Source: JAMLHH01 sp037189845 (GTDB lineage Bacteria > Bacteroidota > Bacteroidia > Chitinophagales > JADIYW01). From it: a stretch of 64,000 nucleotides of DNA. The translations under genes were made by a program, and so were the position numbers. The notes under the pieces were generated by a model. That model searched no databases. It saw only the letters and a program-made list of their open reading frames with translations, and was not told the DNA's origin. The stretch lies in contig JBBCIS010000001.1 of the NCBI GenBank assembly GCA_037189845.1, positions 62,001 to 126,000 of the forward strand, read 5' to 3'. This document shows, one piece after another, positions 42,107-50,994 of the stretch. How positions within the stretch are numbered: the stretch's first letter is position 1; each line of letters starts with the position of its first letter.

Positions 42107-42832
42107 TTATTTAGATGGTTTGGTGACGCCTATCATTACACCGAAATCACCATCTGTTTGTATCCATTTCTTTTCTGGCAGATAAGTTCTGGAGACAAAT
42201 CCGTCGAGGTATAAGGCATTTTTACAACCTGCATTTTTGAAATATCGGGCAAAATCGTAAAAATTAACGGGCGATTCAGACATTGCAAAGAGGATTTTTC
42301 CATCTGGCAGAATGCCTACGCCATTTCTCACAAACAGACTGGTAGAACCTTCTTTAAATGTCGGATGAATCTCTCCGTTGATAATAAGCATGGGACCTGA
42401 TTGAGTCGCAAATTTTATCTTGCTATTATCAACAAATTCAGAGGTTTGGCAGACGACAGGCATATTATTATCGGTGATATAAAAAATACCATTAGGTTTT
42501 AGATAAAAATTAGCATTTCCATCCTTTGTATTGAGTGCTTTCAGTGTTTTCCCGTTTTGTATAAACAATCCCTGAGGAGAATAATCTGTCAGATACATGC
42601 CGCCGTTCATGGCAAAAACCAACGATTTGTTCTGACTTTCCACATACTTTTTCAGATTGCCGATACTGTTCAGGATCTGACCTTTATCATCTTTCCAATA
42701 AAATTCAATGTCCTGAGTGTTGGGATCTGCAACATAGGACACGAAAGATTCTTCCTGCTGATTTTCTTTTTGTGAAAAAGCAAGAAAACCTACCATCAGT
42801 AATATCGGAAAGATAATTTTATAAGCACTCAT
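42107..42832 (-). CDS. phosphodiester glycosidase family (NAGPA/DUF2233) secreted protein
   Basis: 241 residues with an N-terminal signal/anchor (residues 5-20). The fold of the phosphodiester-alpha-GlcNAcase group is indicated by VFAMNGGMYLTDYSPQGL (residues about 71-88), ATQSGPMLIINGEIHP, VRNGVGILPDG and ALYLDGFVSRTYLP. Human NAGPA uncovers mannose-6-phosphate; bacterial members act on cell-wall or exopolysaccharide phosphodiesters, substrates mostly unknown. It lies 15 nt after the lipoprotein gene and may be the last gene of the sigma/CHAT run. Confidence 0.85.
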   Translation of the reverse strand: MSAYKIIFPILLMVGFLAFSQKENQQEESFVSYVADPNTQDIEFYWKDDKGQILNSIGNLKKYVESQNKSLVFAMNGGMYLTDYSPQGLFIQNGKTLKALNTKDGNANFYLKPNGIFYITDNNMPVVCQTSEFVDNSKIKFATQSGPMLIINGEIHPTFKEGSTSLFVRNGVGILPDGKILFAMSESPVNFYDFARYFKNAGCKNALYLDGFVSRTYLPEKKWIQTDGDFGVMIGVTKPSK

Positions 42833-42847
42833 ATCTGTACAAAATAA

Positions 42848-43453
42848 TTATAATTTTGTCAGTGAATCTAATTTCCGGATAGCAACATTTTGTTCTTGTA
42901 CATAATTACTAAGAGTAGAGATATCAGGCTTATTATCTTTTTGGAACTTTTCCATCATTGTAGAAGTTTCTAAAATTTTCAGAACAATGTGAAGATCTGA
43001 AATAGAAATTTCATTTTTCTCTATAAGCTTGATGATATCCTGATGTTTGGATACTGACGTATTATATTCAACCAGCTTTCCGGCAATGACATTCTTTAGT
43101 TTAGTACGTAAGGTTGAGTCCTTGACAGATACAATATATTGATCTGCAGAATTATAATAGTTTTGATTAGAGCTATTAAATTTGTCAAAATATTTAGTCG
43201 AATCTCTTTTACTGTTATAAAGTTGTTCTATAGTAGACTCTAATCGATTGAGACCGGAATCTTTTTGAATCAGCTCATCATAAAGCTGTTCCACTAAATT
43301 ATTTGAAGTCCTTTTTGAATAAACAATCTCTTTTGCTCGACTTTTTTCTTGTAATGCCACTGGGATTTCGGGGTTGTTCCTATCATTTGCACGGTTGTTA
43401 TTACATGATACAAAAAGTAGGAAAGCAATAGCTTTGATTGTGATTGATTTCAT
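42848..43453 (-). CDS. lipoprotein of unknown function, CHAT-operon member
   Basis: 201 residues from ATG 43453, where a signal with lipobox FLLFVSC (cysteine near residue 16) begins; the frame stays open to 43630 but that part overlaps the CHAT gene and is not signal-like. The mature protein is almost wholly helical with heptad-like stretches (SKRTSNNLVEQLYDELIQKD, LNRLESTIEQLYN), probably coiled coil. No family recognised. It is 127 nt downstream of the CHAT gene and 15 nt before the glycosidase gene. Confidence 0.7.
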   Translation of the reverse strand: MKSITIKAIAFLLFVSCNNNRANDRNNPEIPVALQEKSRAKEIVYSKRTSNNLVEQLYDELIQKDSGLNRLESTIEQLYNSKRDSTKYFDKFNSSNQNYYNSADQYIVSVKDSTLRTKLKNVIAGKLVEYNTSVSKHQDIIKLIEKNEISISDLHIVLKILETSTMMEKFQKDNKPDISTLSNYVQEQNVAIRKLDSLTKL

Positions 43454-43580
43454 TGGTAGTTTATCTGGGATTTCATCTGCATTAGAAGAGAATAACGAAA
43501 TGTATTTGGAATATAGTATATCTAATATAAGATACTTTGAAATATACAGAATTCGGTAAGTAATACTGAAACTCCAAACT

Positions 43581-46500
43581 TTAGAGCCTTCTTCGACCCT
43601 TTCTTTTCTTAAATATGTACCACAGAACAAACCAGCCAGCTAAGAATGCAAGTATAAAGACAATGATTTTAGTAGTAAGAGAATATCCTGTAGTGATCGG
43701 TGAGATATCACCCATAATGACCAGCCCAGCCCAATATTCCGGAGCGATCATCCTGCCTTCGGCCTGACGTAGATATGCAATTTTTGCTTGTTGTAAGGCA
43801 ATGTCTTTAGAATATCCGTCAGCTATTTTTTCGTAAAAGATATCAATAATAGATGCTGTTGATTGTTCGTCAATCTTCCAGAGACCGGTCAGAATGCTTT
43901 TGCTTCCTGCATACATGAAAGCATGCGCCATGGAAATCATCCCTTCTCCCGGAAAAAATCCCGGTTTGCCGGTTTCGCAGGCGGTAAGAACTGAAATTTC
44001 AGACGATAAATCATGGTGGTAAATATCATAGAGATATACTGCGTTTTCATTGTCAGGTTGAATCGGGTCTTTGGCAAAAATCAGTTTTGTAAATTCCGGA
44101 TATTCATCATTGGAAATGGCGTGGGTACCTATGTGTATGATAGCGTGATTGCCGGCCTTTTGAGTGAAATTATTTTTGGTAGAATGAGCACCTGTATAAG
44201 TGATACCACCAAATTTTCTTTCTGCTTTTTCTGCCAGCTGTGCGCTGAATGGCAAGGGGAGGAGGGTCAGATATTCATGGTCAGTACCGGCAGATAATGT
44301 ATCCAGCGTCTTTTTATAGCTGCTCTTTTCTTTATCAGAGAAAACGGGTGTGAAGGCTACAAACCCTTTGTCTTTTTGTCGGGATTCCAGACGGGATTGC
44401 AGCGCCAGTAAGCTGAAATGATAAGAGAATGCATATTTATGCAAAAGTGCATTTGGATGTAAATGCGTATAATCATTGACAGGCTGACTACTCAGCATAT
44501 CAAAGCTCAGATAGTATAATGAACCTTCGGGAATGATAATAACCCGGGAGTGCTTTACATGATTTTCAAGTGGCTTCCATAGCTCGAGATAAAGCTGATG
44601 GGATAAAATACAGATCTTGGACTGGTCAGTATTGTTATCATTGAGCCGGCTGACTTTCAGGTCAAGATTTTCATTTTTAAGAGAGATCCAGTGTTGAGAT
44701 TTTTTGTCAATAATATATGCATACAGATCTTTTTCAATGAAGAAATATCTGATAACAGTGACATCATCGGGGATGTTTTTTAATAATTCAGAAAGATTCC
44801 ATTGGTCATCAGTTGCATATTTTGCTGCAAAATACCTGGGATATTTTTTCCTGAGCATTAGTTGAAACTCATTCCACTTTTTCTCTGCTTCAAAATAAGC
44901 TTTCAGATTGCCCTGTTGATTTTTTTCAGTTTTTAATGCATTTGTAATATTTGCTTTGAGTAATTTCTCCTGTTTTTGAATGGAATCAGGTACATTAGAA
45001 AATCTGATATTTTCCTGTCGGTTGATATTGTTTCTGATTTTCCGGTAAACATTGGACTCGTGGAGGTGAATGATTTTATCCAGAATAGTATCTGAACCCG
45101 ATGCCTGATATTGCCGGAGATATAGTTGGTTGACAAAATTCGTGATCGCTTTCTGGTCGTGGAGTACAAGTCCTATATCTTTTTCATTGCTGAGGACCTG
45201 TTGCTTTCTGGTCACAATTTCATCTGTGCGCAGGAGCTCTGAAATCATTTTATCAATACCAGCAGTGCCGGAATCTTTTTGTAAAGCATATTTAGCCTGA
45301 TTATACAGTAGAATGGCTTCAGGCTTCTTTTGCTCTATTCGCACTGAATCCAATAGAGTAGAGCTGTTTTTGATCAATGCATCTGCGATAGAGATTGCTT
45401 TCTGGCTATTCAGAAGAGACGATGAGTGATCCCTTCCTTCCCGGTAAATTTTTGCAAGATTGATATAATTCAGAAAAGATTGCAATGACTGGTTTCCTTC
45501 TTGCCGGATGGTGTAATTCAGCACATTTTTAGCAATTTCTACGGCTTTGTCAAGCTCATTTTTTTTAGCAAGGAATAAAGCTTTATTATTCAGGAAATCC
45601 AGGTAAATATTGTCATAAAATCCCTGCAGTGCCAGCTGATAAATACTGTCAGCAGTTTCATATTCGGTTCTTGCCTGTTGAATTTCCTTACAGGCATCAT
45701 GGAGTACTGCCAATGTATAATGTCCGTCTGCCTGCCAGAAAAAATATCCCGAATCGTCTTTGGGAATTCTGTTCAGTCCGTATAAAAGATATTTCCGTGC
45801 CTGGGAATAATCATTGAGCGCATAATAGATCTGACCTAAAAGGATTTCAGATTTGAAAATTGCAGTGCTGGATGCTGGTAGCTTTTTTTGTTTTTGCTGA
45901 TAGGAATAATTGAGCAGCTGGAGTGTTCTGTGGTAATCTCCGATAGATCTGTAAATACCGGCCAGGTTATCTGTTCCTTCGTATAAAAATTCTATGGAAG
46001 CTTCTCTCTTATTATTGGAATGATTGTTTTCAATATAATGATTGAGATCTTCAATCGTTTTTTTCATGGCATTGATAGCCTTTGTGGTTTGTCCCTGTTG
46101 ATCATAAATTCCGGCTAAATTATTATTGATGAGTGCCTGGCTGTATAATTTTTTGAGCGGCTCACGGTCAGATAGCTGATTCGCCTGTAAAGCTTTTTCG
46201 TAATAATAGGCAGCACTGTCCAGCATATATGCATAATAGAAAACGCTCCCTTTGGAATTGTAGATAAGAAAAAGTACACCGTAATCAGGTTTGGGAGCTT
46301 TTTTGATCAGAGCTTCCGCCATTCTGTTGTGCTGGGCAGATAATTCCATGTCGTTCATTCTCGAAGCGGAAGTAGCCAGATTATTCTGGATCTTACCTCT
46401 TTCATTATAATCCGGAACAGGATTGTTTCTTGATATCTCATCTGCTCTGACATACCGCTTATAAGCTTCCTGATCTTTCCCTATGGATGCAAGAAATTCT

Positions 46501-46829
46501 GCTGAGGCAAGCAATGCCTGTACTTTTATCTTGTAATTGCCGGTGTTTTTGATAATGTTTTCTGTGAAAGCATCCGTTTCTTTAATAGCTTGTGTGATCG
46601 TTTTTTGTTTCAGGGACAATCTGGAAAAGACACTGATATAATTGACTAGGGAATCATGTGAATGCAATTTGTTAAAGTCAATTTGTTGCTGTAAAAGCTT
46701 TTGAGCCTCGGGAATTTTTTCCTTGTCCAGGAGCTGTTCAATAGAATCTATTCCCGGTGAAGCCAGAGAAAATTGAGCCACTGTCAAGGTGAACAGTAAA
46801 ACGAACATACTTCTGACAAGTGACCACAT
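43581..46829 (-). CDS. secreted, membrane-anchored TPR-CHAT peptidase
   Basis: 1082 residues. A signal peptide (about residues 1-23, ending FSLAS) is followed by roughly 500 residues of TPR-like helical repeats, then a helical linker and a CHAT caspase-like domain (about 760-1040). The catalytic dyad is visible as H903 (IIHIGTHAIS) and C951 (LTACETGKPGFFPGEG), and GLWKIDEQST and PEYWAGLVIMGD complete the fold. One C-terminal helix (about 1053-1073) and a basic tail KKRKGRRRL anchor it, so the peptidase should face the periplasm. It is 14 nt after the TPR membrane protein gene and downstream of the sigma gene. Confidence 0.88.
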   Translation of the reverse strand: MWSLVRSMFVLLFTLTVAQFSLASPGIDSIEQLLDKEKIPEAQKLLQQQIDFNKLHSHDSLVNYISVFSRLSLKQKTITQAIKETDAFTENIIKNTGNYKIKVQALLASAEFLASIGKDQEAYKRYVRADEISRNNPVPDYNERGKIQNNLATSASRMNDMELSAQHNRMAEALIKKAPKPDYGVLFLIYNSKGSVFYYAYMLDSAAYYYEKALQANQLSDREPLKKLYSQALINNNLAGIYDQQGQTTKAINAMKKTIEDLNHYIENNHSNNKREASIEFLYEGTDNLAGIYRSIGDYHRTLQLLNYSYQQKQKKLPASSTAIFKSEILLGQIYYALNDYSQARKYLLYGLNRIPKDDSGYFFWQADGHYTLAVLHDACKEIQQARTEYETADSIYQLALQGFYDNIYLDFLNNKALFLAKKNELDKAVEIAKNVLNYTIRQEGNQSLQSFLNYINLAKIYREGRDHSSSLLNSQKAISIADALIKNSSTLLDSVRIEQKKPEAILLYNQAKYALQKDSGTAGIDKMISELLRTDEIVTRKQQVLSNEKDIGLVLHDQKAITNFVNQLYLRQYQASGSDTILDKIIHLHESNVYRKIRNNINRQENIRFSNVPDSIQKQEKLLKANITNALKTEKNQQGNLKAYFEAEKKWNEFQLMLRKKYPRYFAAKYATDDQWNLSELLKNIPDDVTVIRYFFIEKDLYAYIIDKKSQHWISLKNENLDLKVSRLNDNNTDQSKICILSHQLYLELWKPLENHVKHSRVIIIPEGSLYYLSFDMLSSQPVNDYTHLHPNALLHKYAFSYHFSLLALQSRLESRQKDKGFVAFTPVFSDKEKSSYKKTLDTLSAGTDHEYLTLLPLPFSAQLAEKAERKFGGITYTGAHSTKNNFTQKAGNHAIIHIGTHAISNDEYPEFTKLIFAKDPIQPDNENAVYLYDIYHHDLSSEISVLTACETGKPGFFPGEGMISMAHAFMYAGSKSILTGLWKIDEQSTASIIDIFYEKIADGYSKDIALQQAKIAYLRQAEGRMIAPEYWAGLVIMGDISPITTGYSLTTKIIVFILAFLAGWFVLWYIFKKRKGRRRL

Positions 46830-46843
46830 TGTATTAATTGCTT

Positions 46844-47593
46844 TTAATTGACTGATCCGGAGATTTTCAAAATGAATTCCTCTTTTTTATCGTGATCAGA
46901 TAAGTTCACTGCAGCTTTGGCTTCTTTGATTTGGTTCTCTTTCAGGAAAGCGATCCCCAGATACCAGTATGCATCTGATTGAAAAATACTGCTGTCATTT
47001 TGACTGACTTTTTCCAGAAACGGAATAGATTTCAGAGCTTCTCCTTTTGCCAGATATGCATTCCCGATAAAGAAATTAAGTGTATCACTATCAGGATATT
47101 GTGCCAGAATAGCTTTCCAGGAATGAAGAGCAGCATCGTAGTCTTTGGTTTTATAATCAACCATTGCTTTCTCGAATTCATAATTTTCAGAAACGGACAT
47201 GACAGTAGATAGCCCCGGGTCGGGCTTGTAATATTTTGCTACCAGCTTTTCTTCTTTAGAAGGTGCCAGTAACCACCATGCAGCCACGATGATCAGCAAC
47301 AAGACTGCCGCCGCTGATAAATATTTGCGGAAATGATTTTCTGCTTTTGCGGCCAAAGGTATAGTCTGCGTATCAGACCATTCGGGATGCCATTTATCTA
47401 AATTTTCAGAAAGTGTCAGTTCCTGAATGCCCAAAAGTGTTAATCTGACTATTTCAACCTTTTCGGCAAAAAGCTCATTGTTCAATATCTGATCCCTGAT
47501 GCTTTCAGCCTCCTGCGGAGTCGTATTGTTCCGGAGATAACTTTCGATGATCTCCCATTCGTTTTGATCTATATGTATGTTCGGGTCCTTCAT
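46844..47593 (-). CDS. membrane TPR protein in anti-sigma position
   Basis: 249 residues from ATG 47593, which overlaps the sigma stop (ATGA). About 75 cytoplasmic residues (IDQNEWEIIESYLRNNTTPQ, then DQILNNELFAEKVEI) look like an N-terminal anti-sigma-type helical domain but without the HxxxCxxC zinc motif. A single membrane helix spans about residues 89-110 (YLSAAAVLLLIIVAAWWLLA), and the periplasmic part has three TPR-like units (residues 140-235). It is probably the anti-sigma factor that senses a periplasmic signal, perhaps via the CHAT protein. This is inferred from layout. Confidence 0.75.
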   Translation of the reverse strand: MKDPNIHIDQNEWEIIESYLRNNTTPQEAESIRDQILNNELFAEKVEIVRLTLLGIQELTLSENLDKWHPEWSDTQTIPLAAKAENHFRKYLSAAAVLLLIIVAAWWLLAPSKEEKLVAKYYKPDPGLSTVMSVSENYEFEKAMVDYKTKDYDAALHSWKAILAQYPDSDTLNFFIGNAYLAKGEALKSIPFLEKVSQNDSSIFQSDAYWYLGIAFLKENQIKEAKAAVNLSDHDKKEEFILKISGSVN

Positions 47594-48150
47594 GATGTTT
47601 TGTTCCTGACTATTTCCCTGAGTTTCTGAAGACACCTGTATTTGTTGTTTTTAACAGTTGCTTCCGTCCACCCGGATTCCTTTGCTATTATTTTGAGCGG
47701 TTTTTTGTCGTAGTAAAAGCTGGAAAGAAGTTCTTTACAATTTTTACCGAGTTCAAGAAAACTACTCTTGATATGCAGGATTTTAATCTCAAATTCTTCC
47801 TCAAATTCAACTTCTGATGGATTGGTTATCGGAAGATTTTCTTCAATTGTATCAAATTCCTGTTGCCTGTTGTGGTTTTTTCTGATATGATCTATCCATT
47901 TGAACTGAGCGATCTTGTATAAGTATCCGTCTAATGATGTTTCACTTTGCGGAGTGAACTTATCCGTTTGTACATTCCTCCAGAGTGCGATATACGCTTC
48001 CTGAAAAATATCTTTTGCATCATCTTCATTTCCACTGTTCTGGATGATATACTGCCTGACCTTGCCAAAGTTCCTCAGATAGAGCTCTTTTAAAAATTTG
48101 TCGTCGTTGGCTTTTATTGCAATAACTTGTTGAATAGGATCTAAAGACAT
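47590..48150 (-). CDS. ECF-type sigma-70 family sigma factor
   Basis: 186 residues. Region 2 is seen in RNFGKVRQYIIQNSGNEDDA, KDIFQEAYIALWRNV and DGYLYKIAQFKWIDHIRKNH; region 4 in LELGKNCKELLSSFYYDKKP and IIAKESGWTEATVKNNKYRC. It should direct RNA polymerase to a small regulon, likely including its own operon. The neighbouring protein takes the anti-sigma slot. No TAnnTTTG box is seen upstream, as expected if the gene is transcribed by its own sigma. Confidence 0.92.
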   Translation of the reverse strand: MSLDPIQQVIAIKANDDKFLKELYLRNFGKVRQYIIQNSGNEDDAKDIFQEAYIALWRNVQTDKFTPQSETSLDGYLYKIAQFKWIDHIRKNHNRQQEFDTIEENLPITNPSEVEFEEEFEIKILHIKSSFLELGKNCKELLSSFYYDKKPLKIIAKESGWTEATVKNNKYRCLQKLREIVRNKTS

Positions 48151-48453
48151 CTAAACTGATTATGACTGAGTATTTTAAATTACAAATAAAAAATGGCTTA
48201 GTCTTAAGATTTATTCATAAACTATTTATAGTAAACATAGATACTGTTTTATGGTTAGCAAAAATTGATTAATGTCTGTTTGCAGATACATCGTTCATTT
48301 TAAGAAAGGTCATCATCGTGAGTCTGAATTTTTACATTTTTTAAAACAGGCATTATTTCAATCCGGTACAATGAGGATGTAATCAACCAGTGTCAGAGAT
48401 TTTAATCTCCTGACTTTCTTCAAAAAATCTTAACTTGTGAGCAAATTTTTAAA
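48151..48453. other. divergent promoter region, sigma factor / slyD
   Basis: 303 AT-rich nt between divergent genes. No ORF, repeat or stable hairpin is evident. It must hold both promoters, but no exact TAnnTTTG match is seen; TAACTTGTG at about 48431 is a partial match for slyD. Confidence 0.5.
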
Positions 48454-48969
48454 ATGTTAGTTGGACCAAACACAGTAGTATCCGTACACTACGTTCTTCA
48501 GGTAGAACACGACGGAGGAAAAGTAGTGGCTGATAAATCTGAATTATCGTCTCCATTAGTATATCTTCAGGGTGCAGGCATGCTTTTGCCTGAATTTGAA
48601 GCTAATCTTTCCGGGTTACAAAAAGGTGATGCTTTCGAATTTAAAATAGAAGCTGCAAACGGTTATGGTATCAGAAATGATCAGGATATCGTAGCTATCC
48701 CGGCGGAAAGCTTTAAAGATGAAGAAGGTAAGATTGATGAGGAGATGATCAAGCCTGGTAATGTTTTACCAATGGTGGATCAAAATGGAAATCGTTTTCA
48801 GGGAATCGTACTGGAAGTGACTGACGAACAAATTATTATGGACTTTAATCATCCTTTGGCAGGCAAAGATTTATATTTCAGCGGTTCGGTAGCTGATGTA
48901 AGAGAAGCTACTGCTGAAGAAATTGACCATGGTCATGTGCACGGACCGGATGGCCATCATCATCACTAG
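48454..48969 (+). CDS. slyD: FKBP-type peptidyl-prolyl isomerase SlyD
   Basis: 171 residues. The FKBP core (VSVHYVLQVEHDGGKVVADK, PLVYLQGAGMLLPEFEANLS, then LYFSGSVADVREAT) is interrupted by an insert-in-flap chaperone domain (about residues 70-125). The C-terminal tail HGHVHGPDGHHHH is the nickel-binding histidine-rich end of SlyD. It speeds proline isomerisation in folding proteins in the cytoplasm and can bind Ni or Zn. A strong terminator follows 23 nt after the stop. Confidence 0.95.
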   Translation: MLVGPNTVVSVHYVLQVEHDGGKVVADKSELSSPLVYLQGAGMLLPEFEANLSGLQKGDAFEFKIEAANGYGIRNDQDIVAIPAESFKDEEGKIDEEMIKPGNVLPMVDQNGNRFQGIVLEVTDEQIIMDFNHPLAGKDLYFSGSVADVREATAEEIDHGHVHGPDGHHHH

Positions 48970-48991
48970 GAAAATACTTACAAAATATATG

Positions 48992-49017
48992 AGCCTGCCT
49001 TTGAGCAGGCTTTTTTA
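48992..49017 (+). terminator. slyD terminator
   Basis: AGCCTGC (48992-48998) and GCAGGCT (49005-49011) form a 7-bp stem followed by six T residues. Confidence 0.93.
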
Positions 49018-49041
49018 TTTTTTGAATAATGATTTAGTTTT

Positions 49042-49497
49042 ATGTTTATTCAGATTCAATTTGATATTTATATGCTAAAAATTAAAAGAATGAAAGATCT
49101 TTCTGTAAAACTACAATATATTATCTGGCCATTCTTTCTGATTTCTTCGATATCAATAGTGGGCCTAACCGGATTATTTTGGTTGTTCAGACAAGTAATA
49201 GATTATTCATTGGACGGAAAAGTTTCTTTCTTCATTATATTGATTGTTTCTATTATAGTCACTTTTATAAGCTTTATACCGAGAATCCTGACTATAAGAA
49301 GAAAGAATGTTGGGATTGTATACCTGACTTCCATTTTGACCATCACAATTCCAACTTTCTACGCTCAAAAATATATACAGACATTCAGTACAGATCTCTT
49401 TATGGCATTTTTGATAATGTTGGCAGGGCAATTTATTTTTTTTCTACTGATTTTGGATACTAAACTCTCCCAAAATGAATTAGAAAGACTACGATAA
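49042..49497 (+). CDS. small four-helix membrane protein
   Basis: Up to 151 residues; internal ATGs at 49072 and 49090 are equally possible starts, and the last one begins the more typical MKDLSVKLQYIIWPFF. Four predicted membrane helices lie at about residues 27-48, 60-82, 92-110 and 118-138, with charged loops (RILTIRRKN). No family recognised. It is 6 nt before the rhomboid-like gene, so the two probably work or are expressed together. Confidence 0.6.
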   Translation: MFIQIQFDIYMLKIKRMKDLSVKLQYIIWPFFLISSISIVGLTGLFWLFRQVIDYSLDGKVSFFIILIVSIIVTFISFIPRILTIRRKNVGIVYLTSILTITIPTFYAQKYIQTFSTDLFMAFLIMLAGQFIFFLLILDTKLSQNELERLR

Positions 49498-49503
49498 AGA
49501 GCC

Positions 49504-50148
49504 GTGTATTCCAATCGGGGCAATTTGAAATATTTAAGGGAACTATGGAAAATAATTGCTCCTTTTTATCTCATTGTCATCAATGTATTTATTTACATTG
49601 TGATGTACATTTCGGGTGCAGATATAGATTCTTTTACCAATGAAAAGTTATTAAAATGGGGAGTTAATTATAAGCTATTGACTACAAATGGAGAATGGTG
49701 GAGGTTATTTACCAGTATTTTTATACATAAAGAATTTCTGCATTTAGCCTTTAATATGTACGGGTTGTTAATTATAAGTATATTGACGCATCACTATATC
49801 AGTAGAATTAATTACGTTCTTATCTATGTTATTTCAGGAGTAGTTTCTAATGTTGTTTGTATGAGTTGGCAAGAGAGCTCCATTAGTTTTGGCTCTACCA
49901 GCAGTATTTTAGGACTTTTGGGAGTGATGTTTACCGCTTGTTTGGCTAATGCATACCCTGTTCAAAACTTTAAAAACTTGATAATCCTTTCTTCTCTTTT
50001 TCTTTTAAGCAATATTGTTATTTCTTTTGAAGGCAATTATTTAATAGCAAATACAGGAGGCTTTGTGACAGGCTGTATCCTGGGAATATTCCTAACTAAA
50101 CAGATTAGAAAAGAAACACAATTTGAGCAACAATTTAGTGTGAAATAA
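49504..50148 (+). CDS. rhomboid-fold membrane protein lacking catalytic residues
   Basis: 214 residues from a GTG start. The rhomboid fold is marked by GEWWRLFTSIFIHKEFLHLAFNMYG (split as GEWWRLFTSIFIHKE and FLHLAFNMYG), six membrane helices and FGSTSSILGLLG. In active rhomboids the loop reads GASG with the catalytic serine; here the aligned residue is T132. The catalytic histidine of AHxGG is replaced by N183 (IANTGGFVTG). Both changes predict a pseudoprotease, like derlins and iRhoms, which bind membrane proteins without cutting them. It follows the small membrane protein gene. Confidence 0.82.
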   Translation: MYSNRGNLKYLRELWKIIAPFYLIVINVFIYIVMYISGADIDSFTNEKLLKWGVNYKLLTTNGEWWRLFTSIFIHKEFLHLAFNMYGLLIISILTHHYISRINYVLIYVISGVVSNVVCMSWQESSISFGSTSSILGLLGVMFTACLANAYPVQNFKNLIILSSLFLLSNIVISFEGNYLIANTGGFVTGCILGIFLTKQIRKETQFEQQFSVK

Positions 50149-50207
50149 ACAAAAGTATTAATCATCCCACTACAAGATAGAGGCTGATAGATAATGACTT
50201 ACTAAAA

Positions 50208-50861
50208 TTAAGCAGCTTTTTGTCCCGCAAATCTTTCTTTGAGGAATGCAAAGATAATCGGAAGTACAGAGACGAAAATAATCCCTAAAACAACCTTCTC
50301 AAAGTTCTCTTTTACGACAGGAATATTGCCTAAAAAGTATCCTGCCAGTGTAATACCAACAACCCAAAGAAATGCTCCGACAACATTGTATGTCAGAAAT
50401 ACTTTGTATGACATTTTTCCTATTCCGGCCACGAAAGGAGCTAACGTCCGCACGATAGGAACAAAACGTGCAATTACGATAGTTTTACTGCCATATTTTT
50501 CATAAAACTCGTGCGTTTTATTGATATGATCTTCTTTGACAAAATTCTTTCCGAAAATTTTGACTTTCAGTGCCTGATTTCCAAATTCTTTACCTATTGT
50601 ATAATTCAGTGTGTCACCCAGAATAGCTGCTATCAGCAGAAGTACAACAATGATCCAGACATTCAGAGATTCAGGGTATTGAGCTGCCAGCATACCTGCT
50701 GCAAATAACAATGAATCGCCGGGAAGAAACGGCATAACTACTACGCCTGTCTCTACAAAAATGATTAAAAACAAAATCGCATAGACCCAGGGACCATAAT
50801 TTGTTAAAAATGTAGCCAGATGAGCATCGATATGCAGGATAAAATCCACTAATTCCATCAT
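50208..50861 (-). CDS. DedA-family membrane protein
   Basis: 217 residues with five or six membrane segments. VETGVVVMPFLPGDSLLFAAGM (residues about 36-57; core FLPGDSLLFAAG), GDTLNYTIGKEFG and ARFVPIVRTLAPFVAG with the conserved arginines define the DedA/DUF1624-like flippase fold. DedA proteins recycle undecaprenyl phosphate or move phospholipids across the inner membrane and affect pH and drug tolerance. It stands alone and converges with the rhomboid-like gene. Confidence 0.92.
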   Translation of the reverse strand: MMELVDFILHIDAHLATFLTNYGPWVYAILFLIIFVETGVVVMPFLPGDSLLFAAGMLAAQYPESLNVWIIVVLLLIAAILGDTLNYTIGKEFGNQALKVKIFGKNFVKEDHINKTHEFYEKYGSKTIVIARFVPIVRTLAPFVAGIGKMSYKVFLTYNVVGAFLWVVGITLAGYFLGNIPVVKENFEKVVLGIIFVSVLPIIFAFLKERFAGQKAA

Positions 50862-50994
50862 AGTAGTAGTCTTTAATTTGACGATTGTTAAAAAATCGGT
50901 GCTAAAGTATTCATTTTGGATGATTATATGAGATTATTTGATGTTAATATCCATAGCAAATCTTTATTTACTTGTATTTTGGTTTTTAAAAAGA

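Noticed and set aside
42848..48150. Craspase (gRAMP/TPR-CHAT) type CRISPR effector
   Set aside because: No Cas7-11-like protein or CRISPR array is present, and this CHAT protein has a signal peptide and membrane anchor.
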